Assembly: GCA_019633425.1 (NCBI GenBank)
Contig: WSUB01000023.1
Coordinates: forward strand, 291,521 to 355,520
From: Tulasnella sp. 424
Taxonomy: Eukaryota > Basidiomycota > Agaricomycetes > Cantharellales > Tulasnellaceae
DNA: 64,000 nt
Reading direction: 5' to 3'
Shown: in pieces, positions 11,892 through 24,049 of the stretch
How the letters are laid out: every line of letters starts with the position of its first letter
Numbering within the stretch: position 1 is the stretch's first letter
Notes under the pieces: generated by a model
Told to the model about the DNA's origin: nothing
Seen by the model: only the letters and a program-made list of their open reading frames with translations
Database searches by the model: none
Position numbers and translations under genes: made by a program

Positions 11892-12628
11892 CTACACAAC
11901 ACGTCGATCCGTCATGACGCGAACGATACACCCAGTACCCGCAACATCGGTCAACTGCGCACCAGCAGGAACGTAAAAAAAGAGAGGCCCCCAGGTTAGA
12001 GATTCCCGTGCTTTAATGACGCGGCGTATGGGGGGAAACGCGCACCTTTTCATGCCAACTCAGTAACACGCTAGGGTTAACGTCTGAATTCTCTTGCAGG
12101 CCCATCCCCTTGTAAAGGTACTTCATCAACGTATCCTGCGCATCTGGTTGTAATGACCGGACGATATTCGGAATATCGGCTGCCTTTGTCGAGTTGAGGA
12201 TGAGCATGACGGAAGCTAGGTTGAGGGCCTGCATTATTATATCGACGATGGATATGCGGTCGGCGAGGTTGGAAGGATGGTAAGGGGAAGTGGTAATCAG
12301 CAACTCAGATACAAGCGACAGCAGGACGTAATCTCACCTTTGCTTCATCGACATTCGGGCCATATGGGGCATCAGCTAACACTAATGCCAACGCTCCCGC
12401 AGTGTCGCCTCTGCATAAACGCCAGTGAAGGTTCAGCCATCCAGATTCGGATCAAGATGTTCCTCAAGAAGCGTACTTGGACAGGAAGCTCCTCAGTTGG
12501 GTATTCTTCGACTTGACGTCTGCCAATACAGTCGCGGGATCCCGTGGGTCGGGGTCAACAAGATCGCTCTCCAGTAAGACGTCCTCGTCGTAGGCATCGA
12601 TATCGATCTTGCGGAATGAGTCGGCCAT
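11892..12628 (-). CDS. ARPC5: Arp2/3 complex subunit 5 (p16-Arc)
   Basis: Exons 12628-12477, 12410-12338, 12228-12046 and 11954-11892 join in frame to 156 residues, the usual length for this subunit. The start MADSFRKIDIDAYDED is the conserved acidic N-terminus of p16-Arc. The C-terminal half shows LASVMLILNSTKAADI, LMKYLYKGMG, SVLLSWHEK and the final exon LTDVAGTGCIVRVMTDRR. The protein is a helical subunit that ties Arp2 to the ARPC1/4 side of the Arp2/3 complex, which nucleates branched actin at cortical patches and endocytic sites. It is single copy here and no lesion is seen. The last exon of 63 bp lies beyond a stop that would be read if the third intron were retained. Confidence 0.95.
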
Positions 12629-12971
12629 GACGAGCTTCTTCAAGTACTAATATAATTAGGGGAAAGACTTTGAAAGGTCTATGTCTGGGAACTGGAGCTT
12701 GCTAACACGGCTAGAGACCCTACTGTTGGCTTGAGGGGATGCGGTCGCGTTTAGAATGACGGCGCGGGGACCTGAGACCACAACTGCGACAAACCGTCAC
12801 CGCAATGCAATGAGATTTGGAGAGACTGAAAGCCGTACTAATCGTTATCCAAGAGCCTATGTTACAATTGAACCGAAATGTGACTAGAGTAATATCGGGA
12901 AAAAAGGGTGAAGAACAAATGCGACCATCCAAAATAATGGTGCTCTTCTGCGTCTAAAACTCGGGATCGGG
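12629..12971. promoter_or_regulatory. ARPC5 upstream region
   Basis: 340 bp between ARPC5 and the stop of the ArAE_2 gene, both on the minus strand. It should contain the ARPC5 promoter and the 3' UTR of the upstream gene. No coding signal. Confidence 0.35.
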
Positions 12972-15900
12972 TTATGCCCAAGCCATATTTGTTCCGAACA
13001 GGGCCTGAGCTTCCGCAGCCATTTGTTCGGCAATCTGTACAGAAATCAGTTTTATCAGCATCTGACTATACAGGAGAGGAAATGCTGAAGAAAGGCTCAC
13101 ACTTCCAAGCTCGACCCAAGTACCTTCGGCTAGAACGAAAGCACTTCGGTCAAACCCGCTCGTGGTATCGTCCATCTTGTTCAGCGCATCGGTGACCTCA
13201 GAGTCCAAATCCGGATATTCCCGAGAAGGATCCCGAGGAGATGGGAGGATGGCAGGAAGCGGGCGTTCAGTTGCCAATCCGGAAGACACGATGGAGAGCA
13301 GGTTCAGCGTTGCGGCAACCTTGACAGTAGTTGTATGTTGAGTACAAGCTGTTGAGTGGCACAGGCGGATAAACTCACCCTTGCCGAAGAGAAGGCTCCA
13401 GAAGCGATCGTATTCGTCCTCGTCCCGGGGTTGAGGCCTTCGCAGACAAAGGCTAGGATAGCAAGCAGGTCGATAGTATCATATTGAACTGAGATAAAGA
13501 ACATCGTGTTAGTTCATATGAAACCGAATGAAAGCAGATAGCAAAAGGTACTCACGCCGCTGAAGCATAGCATACCGCTCCGGATCCCATTTCTTGTTGA
13601 TATCGGGCTCCAACTTCGCCAACGCCAACCTCACACTGGTCAACCTCAACTTGGAGCTGATCGCTCTCAACTCGTACCACCGCTGCTCGTACAAGTTCAC
13701 TTCCGTCGCGTTCTTGGGTGGATTATGAAGGACCTTGATTACCAAGGCGCCGATGTTACCGAGCTCGGAGATGGTTCGAGAGTAGACTCGGCGAACGTGG
13801 TCACGTCCGGGTTTTGGTCGCGGGAAGAGGTCGATGATCCACGCGGCGGTGATACCGACGATAACCAGGAGCTCTCGGCGCCAGAATACCTGCCAGCCTT
13901 GACCGGGCCCCCAAATTTCAGGGACAGGGGAGTTGGGGCGGTCATACCAGCTGTAGCCGATGATAAGGGCTCCGGCTTAAGAAGAAGAAGAAAAAACCAA
14001 GGTGTTAGAAAGGTACATAAACCCCCGATCAAGCGCGCTTACAAGTGGTAGCCGTGATATGGGTAAGGAAGTTGGGGTTCCAAATCCTCCAGGGAATGAA
14101 CAGGGCGAGACAGACCGCGAAAACTGCGGCAAGTCCATAAGGGTTTCCGTGTCCGCTGCCTGCAGAGATGTACCACATCGCTAGAGCAACAACTCCACCG
14201 ATGACTGCAACCAAGGTTGTCAGTAAGAGGGCATCGGAAGTGGGAAGGCAATCAGCACTTACCAACACCCAACAACCGTTGAATGAACCCAAAGGTTGTC
14301 TCTCCAGAAAATAGACCTAAACGTAACCGCAGGCAGGTCAGGAAGGAGTATATAAATCGGTATTAAAAGGTGTACCTTTCGCGGTAACGCCACTAATAAG
14401 AGCCCACAGGCCTTTCTCCCTGTAATAAAACTCAGCCGAGCCATTGTCGAAGATCCAGGCTGGAACAGCGAGACAAATAGCCAAGATGCCGACTTTTAAC
14501 GCAAACGTAGACTCTATGCTGGAGAAGAACCATTCTACGGCGGTGTAGATCCATTGAATGATTTTGAGAGCTGCCGAACGACGTCTTTCACTGCCACTCG
14601 TGGTTGCGTCTGTTATTTAGGACATTGTGGAGAGATAAGTGAGAAACCCTCTCTACGAGGAAAGGGATGAAACGGACCTTTCCCAAGTTCCAAAGAAGAA
14701 ACACCCTCGATGCGTTCAGGAATATCCTCTTCCAAAGGCAGAACGGCATCTCCTCCAAGCGTCATCTCGATCCTCCGTCTCATCGCTCTCGGTACGGCGT
14801 AAGCCTGCTTCGCTTCATCCTCAGCGGAACTGTTCTGTCTTCCGGGGAGCCACAACTTGACAGGTCGCTTCTCGATCTCGAGAGCAAACTCCAACGCCGA
14901 TTCCAGCTCGGAAGCGAAAGTGCACATGAACAGTTGCCAGACTTCGTGCAGGTACGAAGCGCGGTCACGGTTCGGTTTCACGCCGCCGCTGGACTTTTCG
15001 CCTCGAGAGTCTGCGGCTTCGGCCATTGCTTGTTTCAACTCGGTCAAAGCGGCTTCCAGTTCCTCGGTGACGACGGGAGGTTGCTTGAAAATGCCGGAGA
15101 AGGTGTGGCTCATGCTGGTTTCGCGGTCGAGGAAGTTCGTGAATGCCTCCATGCCTTGTTGTAATGATCTGATTTGACGGTCGGACGAAGCTGCTACCGA
15201 CGCCAAGAGGTCGCTTAGAGCCGGTGCCGACGCATATGGAAGCGACTCCACGGATGCCTGTGAAGCTCGAGCGACGGGTGTCTTCTCGCCATCCGATTGC
15301 ATGCTGCCAACGGCTGCTTTGACTCTCCGGTGAACGTGTCGAATGAAAATACTTTGCCCCGCTATTAAAGACCGACCCGCATCAGTCACCCCCCGAACAC
15401 AGCCCTCCCCCAACCCAGTCAAACTCACAAAGACAAAACCTCATCATCCTGAGCAACTCTACAAGTTTCCAAACATCTTGCCCGCTGGCTTTCTGCATCG
15501 ATATCTCCCTCGCCAAGAAACCAGTTTGGAGCTGAGCTAAATCCGCTTGTTGGATGATTTGGTTTCGGGCGTTGTCCCATTTGGCAATGGCAGCGGCAAC
15601 TTGGTTATCATCCATGTTGCGAAGGCGCTCCGGTGAGAGCTGGAGAGCTTCTTTGAGCAACGCGGCTTGGGCGTGCAGTTTCTCCGTTATGGAATGAGAG
15701 ACGCTTTGAGGCTGAGTTGGATTCACGAACGCGTCAGGTGGAACGTGATGTGGTATCGAAATGGAAGTACGTACGACGATGAGGATCGAAGAAGCGATGG
15801 TTATCGCGAGATAATAGCCGTAGGGAATCACTGAGAGTAATAAGCCGTCAGCCCTGTCCTCTTCACGCTAGATAACGACCACCTACTGAAGATCTGTCCC

Positions 15901-16879
15901 AGCTCCAGCGCGTACCAAAGGGGGATGAGAGGGCCGATGGTGGCGTAGATGCAGAGGAGAATAGATCCAAAGACCATGATGAAGAAAAGACGCTGAACAA
16001 ACGCACTAAGCAAAGCACTCGTCAGCTTCAGATCCCAGTGCGCTAGAGAGGAGAAGAAATCTTCACCGAATTAAGAAGACAAAGTATATCCCGATGAAGA
16101 GAAACACCGCGTAAATCGCTGACGATCCAGCTTGAAGGAAGATACCCGTGAAGACCTGCTCAAGGAAACGGCCTACAAGGGGCGAGCTTCTCAGTACAGA
16201 GACCTAAAGGGTTTATGACGTGTTGATAAATGATTTTACCTTCGATTTGACCAGGCTGAAGGTCGGGGTTCTCTCTGAAGATGGTTTGGTTGACCATGGC
16301 GTACGTCACTTGGTCCTTGGCAACGTCTCTGGCCAGAAGGGACAACTTCATGGCAAGAACAGACCACCTAGACGTGGGGACGATGTTCAGCGGAGAGTAA
16401 AGGGTAGCGTGTTGAGTGAAACCTACCCCCATACGGCACAGACGACGATGCCGCCCATCAATGTTTGGGTCAAGTAGACTAGCACCAATACGTCAAGATC
16501 TAACTCCGCCGAGCTGCCATACGGACGGACTTACTTGGCGTGGGATCAGATGGGAACTTGATGAAGGCCAAAATAAGTGGTAAGAATCCAGCTGCGAAGG
16601 GGAAGCGTCAGTTCGCGGGCGAGTCTGTCTCCAACGCCGGGCGCTCACCTTGGCCCGCCTTCCTCGCACTCGGGTTGATGATCCATGTCAAACAGCAGCT
16701 AGCAGAAAGAATAGTAGCTCGGTTAAAGTGCAGATCCCCGAACAATGGTGAAGAGAAACAACTTACGCCCACAGCGTGACCCAAACTCTAAATATGGTCC
16801 ACCGATCACTCCAGCGGCCAACATACTTCTTGAGGTACAGCGCATCGATGAGACCACTGAGCAGCTTGGGAATGGCCAT
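12972..16879 (-). CDS. ArAE_2/DUF2421 membrane protein (Bre4-like)
   Basis: A large minus-strand gene with about 15 short exons. The N-terminal part (from MAIPKLLSGLIDALY at 16879; then CLTWIINPSARKAGQ, AGFLPLILAFIKF and later TM exons such as RLFFIMVFGSILLCIYATIG) fits the fungal six-TM ArAE_2_N domain. The middle exon at 14613-15370 is cytosolic and helical (RHVHRRVKAAVGSMQSD onward). A second membrane block follows (LKVGILAICLAVPAWIF, VVALAMWYISAGSG, ALFIPWRIWNPNF, GITAAWIIDLFPRP), as in FUSC/ArAE pumps. The C-terminus (YEQRWYELRAISSKLRL, ALAKLEPDINKKWDPERYA, then LPAILPSPRDPSREYPDL and ending NMAWA) is DUF2421. The yeast relative Bre4 affects brefeldin A sensitivity, and the family is taken to transport anionic compounds at ER or plasma membrane. 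The exact start and some inner exon edges are uncertain. Confidence 0.8.
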
Positions 16880-17468
16880 CCCCCTATTGAATTCGTTGCT
16901 CTAAGAGGGGAATCGGAAGATGTGGTTGAGAATAGAGGAAGATCGCCACCTTTGAAGGGAAGGGGCCGAAAGGGATCAGCGTGCAGCCTGGGGTGAGGAG
17001 AAGCAAGGCCAACCGGCGATTTTTATGCCGGATCTCCCACAGCGCGGCGTAGACAAAAGCGGGAGGTAGATAGCGTGTCTTGAAGAAGAAGAATCATGGC
17101 CCTGCCGCTTTATATAAGTATGCATGTATGTTTGTAGAGTCAAAACCGGCCGGCAAACATGTGCTTCCCGGTTGTCGCTCGGGTGTTCGCTCGGGTGTCA
17201 CTGTGGGGGGGGGTCAACTCGGCCAATTCGCCGATTCCCCGCTTAACGAAGTACCGTGGATAGCTCGTCGACCACCCAACATTCTAACAGCAAGCGGGCG
17301 TAAACCGATAGTTTATACGGGTTGTATGGCGCCCGGTACGTCACTCGGGCGGTGACGTTGTATGCTTATTGGGCTAGCGCAAGAACTAAGTGGCACTGAT
17401 ACGGCACTCGGGCTGAAGAACATTGCCGGCACTCAGCCAAAATCCACGGTTTAGAATTAACATTGAAC
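16880..17468. promoter_or_regulatory. ArAE_2 gene promoter region
   Basis: 590 bp between the start of the ArAE_2 gene and the stop of UBC7, both minus strand. The TATATAAGTATGCATGTATG stretch near 17110-17130 is an AT-rich candidate core promoter element. No gene seen. Confidence 0.35.
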
Positions 17469-18310
17469 CTATACGCCAAGCATATCCCTGATCTGCTGTC
17501 GCACTATCCGTTCGAATTCCTGACAAAAGCCCACGGTAAGTGTGAGAGCCTCGTTAAAACCCGAGGCCAGAGACATACCGGGCGATTCTCCCTGTAGACC
17601 TTGCAGCAGTCGATATTTGCACCACTTTCAAGGTTCGGTTCTAGTTGGGCGAGGACGCGTTAGAAACCTTCGGAAACCGAGGGAAGTGTCCCGAGCCCAC
17701 CTGCAAGCATCGACACAACGCTCAAAAGAACCTTCTCCACAGACTGAACAGGCGACCATCGCTCAGAGGACAGCTCGTACCCCGTTGGGTCTTCTCCCGG
17801 AGCGTGGAGGATCGAGATGCACACATTGCCATCCTTGTAAACTAATCAAAGGGTTTCAGGTCAACCTTCAGTCTGCAAGGCACGCAAAGCACAAAAGGGA
17901 CTCACTATTAGGGTGGAATAATGGGGGATCGAACTTCATCTTGAATGGGCTTAGAGGGTAATCCGATGGGAAGCTAAGCCTGGCCGCAAAGACACCGCCT
18001 TCCTGCGAGGATGATCTTGGCATTAGTAACGGGAACAGACTGACCCCACCGGAAGCAGAACTGCGTTTCGGCCGCTCACATAAGGAGTATCCTTTGGACC
18101 CATAATTAAAGCTTCCCATTCAAAGAAATTGTCCTCAGATATCGGCCCTGCCAGCCATAAGCCCAAAGCATCAGTAATTTTGCTTGTAGACATAAAGGGG
18201 CACAGAGAGAAAGACGAACCGGCGGTGAACATATTGTCAGGAGCTCCGTTCGCTGTAAGCTGCTTGTATTCGGTCATGAGCCTTCTGAGTGCTGTAGCTC
18301 TCGAAGACAT
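17469..18310 (-). CDS. UBC7: ubiquitin-conjugating enzyme E2, Ubc7/UBE2G type
   Basis: Six exons (18310-18220, 18147-18080, 18002-17906, 17841-17701, 17640-17579, 17519-17469) give 169 residues, the family's normal length. The UBC fold is complete: [15 protein letters not shown], then [14 protein letters not shown] and the HPN motif. The active-site cysteine lies in [12 protein letters not shown], followed by the acidic insertion [13 protein letters not shown] that marks Ubc7/UBE2G enzymes, then [19 protein letters not shown]. The C-terminal helix reads [13 protein letters not shown]. In yeast this enzyme receives ubiquitin from E1 and works with Cue1 and the Hrd1/Doa10 ligases in ER-associated degradation. 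The promoter side faces the Knh1-like gene at 18675, placed next to it by the duplication described below. Confidence 0.95.
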
Positions 18311-18674
18311 GGCCGGTTCGTTACTGGTCGTAAGCTAGATATTCGGCAAGAGATATGGGAGAGATTGATGCGGAAATGGCGGTGAGGGTCGGTTCTGGTC
18401 AGGCAACCAATTGCCGGCCCTGATTCCGCCCTTTGTCAGCAAAACTCTACGTTCACACGAGCACGGGACCCGAAACAGTGCGCCCTCTCGGAACGCCTCA
18501 AAACTGTGTCGCGCGCTTTTTACCTCCTCTCTTCCCAACCCCTTCGATTCGCTTCCGCATTACCGAGCACAGACACTTCTACGTCACAGCATCGGTCCAA
18601 CTACTATTTACTACCCACATTCTCTTGTAGCTATCACTCTCTTTTTCCCCCCCAGCAAAACACACCCTACAACG

Positions 18675-19718
18675 ATGTTCTTCTCACCAAAGTCTATCGC
18701 TCTCACCGTGCTTGGCCTCCTCGCCGCACCGATCGTCTGTACGTCCGCATCCAACTCACCTTACAATGTATTCTTCAGCCACTCACGAACCTTCCTTTGC
18801 AGCTGCCATCACCGTCTCTGGACCATCATCAGATAAATACTGGTGAGAAAAGATGAATTTCAATGTTGTCTGTGGTCCAAAGTCTAATGACGACGGTGGC
18901 TGCTTCCAATAGGGTGTTCGGCACTTCCAACCAAATCACTTGGTCATCCAGCAAAGGCGACCCAACGTCGGTCTCAATCACTATCACCAACCCCAACTCT
19001 GATGCCCTCAACGGAAAGTTTTCTGTAAGTAAATTTCCCTTTTCCGCGCGGCGGGCATTGTGCGACAACCGCACCCTGCACATCTCGGCAAGAGGACCCT
19101 TTCTGACCGATTCTCCTTGGCAACAACCGACAAATCCTTTGCACGCCCCATTTCCTCTTCACCTGCCCACGTGCCCCCGTGTTTGCCATTTTATGTTGTA
19201 GATTTCCGAAAACGTGCAGACAACCGACGAGAGTTTCACCGTGACCGACGTAACTCTGAAACCAGCCACAGGATACATCGTCAATTTCATCAACCCACAG
19301 AACAATTCCGAGATTTACGCGTCTTCATCTCCGTTTGAAGTCAAGCCTGCTGGAAGTACGTCCACTATTCTTCAAGCTCTAAATCGCTGGGGCCTTTTTG
19401 CTGATCGGTCCATCTTGATTAGCTCCTCCATACGGCGCGACCGTCTACACCGTCTTGAGCTTCTCCATCTCTGGCGACCAAACCAAGACCTTCACCTTGG
19501 TCGAAACGTCCTGGGCCAACTCCGCCTCTCAAACTCCCGCTCTTACCGGAACCGGCCTCGTCACGCTTACGGCTTCATCGACCAGCGCAGCCGGAGCCGC
19601 TACAGCCACTCTTCGATCTGGTAACAGCAACCACAACGCCGCTACGTCCCTCCAGGCCGTTAGCACCATGGCAATTGGTTTCATGGGAGCAATCGCCGGA
19701 GCTGCTCTTTTGCTGTAA
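18675..19718 (+). CDS. secreted GPI-anchored Kre9/Knh1-like protein, copy 1
   Basis: Five exons (18675-18738, 18803-18842, 18913-19024, 19202-19355, 19423-19718) give 221 residues. A signal peptide (SIALTVLGLLAAPIVCS) precedes a Kre9/Knh1-type beta-sandwich: AITVSGPSSDKYWVFGTSNQ, ITWSSSKGDPTSVSITITN, then VTLKPATGYIVNFINP and IYASSSPFEVKPAG. The C-terminal third is Ser/Thr/Ala-rich and ends in a hydrophobic tail (VSTMAIGFMGAIAGAALLL) after a small-residue stretch, as expected for a GPI attachment signal. Such proteins sit at the plasma membrane or cell wall of basidiomycetes; the yeast homologs act in beta-1,6-glucan assembly, but direct function here is unproven. Its partner in copy C2 is at 24050-25058. 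Confidence 0.85.
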
Positions 19719-21239
19719 TCACCGACACTTCTTGGAGGGGGGTTTCTTCGATCCAGCAGTTCGCTGAGTTCTTTTGTTTTATATCTTGACATATAACTTG
19801 CCCTTGTTTTTGCCTCGCTTTTTTCTTCACTGTCACCATTTTTTTTTGGTCTTCTTACTGGTAATACCCCCCTTTCTTGGACCCATCCAAATACCGCCTG
19901 GCACAGGAACATCCAGCTTGCAACCTCAAATTTCTTGTCTATATCATCTCTCGCGCCTTTTCAGCGAGTGTCTCTATCATCGTCAAACTGTATTCCCCGC
20001 CTGTGTCCATCCGATGTCGCTCCTTTCCACCACCACTCTCTGTTAATAGCATATCCTTGCGTCGCACGCCTCCTTCAAATACTATTATTTAGCCAATCTG
20101 TTTTGGGCCTAATAGCTACGGGGGTGGCTGGTCCCAGGCATCCATCAAAACGTTTACGTGACGAGCTAGACGCCGTACCAGCCACCGCGCTGCAGTGCAC
20201 GCGCTTTTGAATCTCCGCCTCACGCGACGCACGTCTTTGAAAGTAATTTGTGCTGAGGGCGTGTGATGCAGGAGAAACCAGGCTGTGAGTTTCTTCCGCA
20301 TACAAGGCGCAGGGTTTAAGTGACTGGTGGCAGTTCTATCGTTGAACGGACGAGGATTGAACAAAGAGTGGCCGTCCTCGCACAGTATTCGTCGGGAACC
20401 ACTCCTTGATTCAACTCGTGGCCCCCCTTCGAATTCTTTCAGTCCTCGCTTCGAGCAAAGAGAGGACCAGGGTGACAACATTTATAAACCATCCCGGCCC
20501 GATACTCCGCCCCTCAAAAACGCTTGTTTTCACGTTGTGCCACGCGCGGCGAAACGCCCATGCCCATCGTGGCTTAGAGCTGATATATAGCAATAGGTTG
20601 AGGGCCCCTTATTTAATTATCCGAAGTGGGGGTTCGCGTTCCGGGCATACAACGCGCGGAGTTGTCCCTGGACTCCCGGCGTACCGTACTAAGTGCTTAG
20701 ATGAACTGGTATCTGGAGAAGCCCTTCCGAGCCAGCTCGATTGAGGAATTGGTCATCTGAAGTCTCGGAAGCTTCTTGACTCCTCCCGATCACTCCAAAA
20801 GAAGCGCCGGATGAGGAGCTCAGAAAAGGATAGCCAGAGTCGAGCCATCGGACACGCAAATCTATAATAACGCTACATCATGGCCGTGGTTTTGAAAGTA
20901 CATCGATTTGATAGAGACGTATAAAATAACCCGTTGCCGAGGTCGTATTAACATACGTCGCTCAGGTGCAACATGCAGCCCAAAGTGGGATGATCCGATC
21001 TATCGTAAAGCAAGAGCTCATGGCATGCAAACGTATTAAAATACATATGAACAATGAGATACTGCCAAAGCGGATTCGATACCGTTCTTGGCGACCGTAA
21101 AAAAGTAGCTAGCGGGAGGAGATGTGATAGAACAGGCTTTCAAAGATGGTCTACAGCTTGACGGCCGAGAGCACGGATCAGCAACCTATCACTGGGAAGG
21201 GATTAGGGATGGGATGTTGTTGTGGACGGATACACGGGG
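19719..21239. other. duplicated spacer with 3' UTRs
   Basis: 1.5 kb between the stop of the Knh1-like gene (+) and the stop of the kinase-TPR gene (-), matching 25059-26710 in copy C2. The first 330 bp are T-rich 3' UTR. The last 500 bp (20740-21239) are also found, reverse-complemented, downstream of the kinase-TPR genes at 52609 and 61115. No gene seen. Confidence 0.5.
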
Positions 21240-23512
21240 TCAGGGTGCGACTGAGTTTTGTTTCGGTGACACAGCTGCGAGCCGTTGAGCGGCGTCCTCC
21301 TCGTTTTCAGTCCTACCGATCTGAGCATATAAATCTTTTGCCTCTGCATAGTGTAACGCGGCCTCGGCGTTGCGACCTTGCTTCTGGCACAAGTACCCAA
21401 GACCACGTAGCACGTTTGCTTGACCCAGGCGATCACCGACGCGAGCGTAGATTTCTTGCGCTTGGGTGTACGACCCTTCTGCCTGGGTGTCCTTGGATTG
21501 GGCACTGTAGACGTGTCCGAGCCCCTTCAACGTGTGCGCTCGGCCCAGGTCAGCACCGATGCGAGCGTAGATTTCTTGCGCTTGGATGTACGACTCTTCT
21601 GCCTGGGTGTATTTGGATTGAAGACCGTAGACCTCCCCCAGCGCAAACAACGTCTCCGCTCGACCCAGGTCATCACCGACGCGAGTGTAGATTTCTTGGG
21701 CTTGGGTGTAGGACTCTTCTGCCTGGGTGTATTTGGATTGAGCACGGTAGACCTCTCCCAGCCCTAACAACGTGTGCGCTCGACCTTGGTCATCACCGAC
21801 GCGAGCGTAGATTTCTTGCGCTCGGATGTACGACTCTTCTGCCTGGGTAAATTTGGATTGAAGTTGGTAGGTATCTCCTAGCCGCTCCAGTGCGGTTGCG
21901 GCTGCGCTTTGGTTCCCTGCAGACCTCGCGAGAGAAAGTGTTTCCTGGAACAGCGATGTAGCCTTTTCAAAATCACGTTGATTGTAATGCATCCGACCCA
22001 TTTGGAACAACAGCTCGATAGATGGTACTCTGCAGTCTGGAGCCTTTCCACCAGATGGGGGAAGTGATGGCTGAAACCGGAAGGGTATTAGGAACGTTCA
22101 CAATGAAATCACCACCAGACTCACGATCCATTGCAGCTCAGCACAGCACCGAGCAATATTAGGCCTAGCCTTTGGATTGAAAGCCCAACAATCCTTCATC
22201 AGGCTGCAAAGCGCGATGATCTGCGCCAGCTGTGCATCTTCGTGAGTCGCAGGAACCTCTCCTTTGATCACCATCAGAGTTATAACGCCCGCCGAGTTAA
22301 CTTCGTGAAACGGGACCTTGTCCGTCACGACCTGATGAAGGGTTGGTCAATGGAAATAAGCGATGACAAGAATATCAGGTATTCGCATTACCGCTTACCT
22401 CCCAGGCGATCCAGCCAGCTGCCCAAAGGTCGGTCGACAGACCCGGGCGTCTCCCGTTCACAACTTCAGGAGGCGCCCAGCGGAGTGACCATGCAGGCCC
22501 TGTCAGCGTTAATTGATTGCCAATAGCATTGATATCTATTTGAGGTTGGGCTTGCTCCGTCGTCGGATTTTGCTGCGCCTGCCGTTCAAGTTCTTCGTCT
22601 GGAACCCCGTCTTCTGACTCCGTGATAGGGCGCGCCGACCCAAAGTCGGTAATGATCGCGCGGTAGGACAAGCTGACGAGGATGTTGAACTGGGCGGAAT
22701 CAACGTGGGGTGTGAAGTACCAATCGTGCGTAGAACGACCAACTCACCGACTTAAGGTCGCCGTGGCAAATCGGGGGCTGGCGAGTATGAAGATACTGGA
22801 CACCCTCGAATGTATCCTTGATCTAATACAAGTACGTCATTGAATTTTCCTGACTCTTTTGTATGGACCGTTTTCGCTTACAAGCGAGACGCGTTCAGGG
22901 ATTTCCCATCTTCCAGTGGCAAGGAATTCGCTGACGTTTCCATTCGGCTCCCAGGACAAAACTATCCAAGCCTTTCCGTCCTCGAGGTCTTCGACGAAGC
23001 CAACCAATCTGACGATGTTCTCGTGTGACAGTCCGGCCATTATCTCCACCTCATGAACGTATTCCTGGTTGGATTCCGTAAGTGCTGTGCCGTAAACCAC
23101 AGAATTGATCAATCTTACGTTCGAAAACTTCTTTTGGTTAATGCTTCGGTGAGATCGAAGTTTCTTCACTGCCACCACTTGTTCCTCGCTTCCGTCGTCC
23201 CGTCGAAACGTTGCCTGAACCACGTCTGCCTTGCCACCGCTTCCATAAGACCCCCCAGAGGTAAATATAATTGCGCTAGAGTGAATTCGGTAACCCGCCA
23301 AGCCATCCAGTCTTTGCCGCTGTGACATCCTTGTCATTCTAAGTCAATTGCGCATGCGGAATCGGACTCACCGCAGAGGGTTTCTTTGGCGCTGCTCTCT
23401 GCGCGTCTTGATCGTCGTTCTCCTCGATCATCTGGGTGTAAGGTCTCGGCACCAGTGCCCTAACCCAGAGGGACCTGAAAGGTGCGAGGAGCCTCGAGAT
23501 AAATCCCCCCAT
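21240..23512 (-). CDS. non-RD protein kinase with C-terminal TPR array (K2)
   Basis: Seven exons with phase-0 introns (23512-23372, 23319-23119, 23064-22882, 22822-22748, 22689-22399, 22331-22125, 22070-21240) encode 642 residues. The N-terminus MGGFISRLLAPFRSL is basic and amphipathic and uniquely here has Gly2 and Ser6, a possible N-myristoylation site. The kinase has GSGGKADV (loop with Ala for the third Gly), VAVKKL (ATP Lys), HEVEIMAGL (alphaC Glu), CHGDLKS (catalytic loop, HGD for HRD), ITDFGSAR and WAPPE, separated by an extended Gln-rich activation segment. It ends in a C-lobe motif ARPNIARCC. Six 40-residue TPRs follow (GLGxVYxxQSKxTQAEESYxxAQEIYxRxGxDxGRA) and a short tail ending NSVAP. 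It looks like a TKL-type kinase. Ligand and target are unknown. Confidence 0.9.
21430..21870 (-). repeat. 120-bp tandem repeats (TPR-coding, K2)
   Basis: Four near-identical 120-bp units inside the last exon, each coding one TPR. The plus-strand text GTACGACTCTTCTGCCTGGG recurs with 120-bp spacing at about 21590, 21710 (one change) and 21830. Confidence 0.85.
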
Positions 23513-24049
23513 TAGCTAACGGCGCCAAGAACCACTTGGATCCGACCGATGCTGGTTAGAGAGACTGATTGTCGCAGGATAAAGAACTAAAGGTCGAGAT
23601 TGCGAGAGGGTGTAACCGAGCCACGGGCGCTCAAAGGCACGGCGCTAGAGATGCGATTGGAATGTTAACGTTCGACGTTTGGCATTGCCCGCCAAACATG
23701 AACAGGGTTGATGCCTACACTCGCGGGGCCAGTCTTATCTCCGAGCTTCGCCCGAACAAGTGATTGGTCAGCGAACCAGGAACGTCGGGTCCTCATTCGG
23801 ACAGTCTCAGACCCCAGCCCAATATGCCGAGAACTCAGAAGTGACGTGAATGGATTAGAGCGGCGACCCAATTGAGATATATCCATTGGGGAGGTGACCT
23901 TGGCGAGCAAGGTGACCTCTTCTAATCGCTTCCGCACCACCGAGCACAGACACTTCTACGTCTCAGCATCGGTCAACGACCATTTACCCCCCACATTCTC
24001 TTGGAGCTATCACTCTCTTTTCCCCCCTAGCAAAACACACCCAACAACG
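23513..24049. other. junction between duplication copies C1 and C2
   Basis: Upstream flank of the kinase-TPR gene (to about 23720, homologous to sequence upstream of the other young copies), then about 200 bp of unshared sequence, then the leader of the second Knh1-like gene. A 9-bp direct repeat AGGTGACCT lies at 23892 and 23910 just before the left edge of C2. Confidence 0.5.

Larger units (their letters stand above)
18549..23720. repeat. direct segmental duplication, copy C1
   Basis: The segment from the leader of the Knh1-like gene through the kinase-TPR gene and its upstream flank is repeated in the same orientation and order at 23926-29480. Coding exons, introns, 3' flanks and spacer sequence all align by eye. 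The left edge is sharp (TCGCTTCCGCA at 18549 and 23926). The right edge is blurred by a loss of about 170 bp upstream of the kinase gene in C1 relative to C2. Confidence 0.85.

Noticed and set aside
23892..23918. AGGTGACCT direct repeat at the C1/C2 junction as a transposition footprint
   Set aside because: Only 9 bp, 18 bp apart, with no element ends between them; could be chance.
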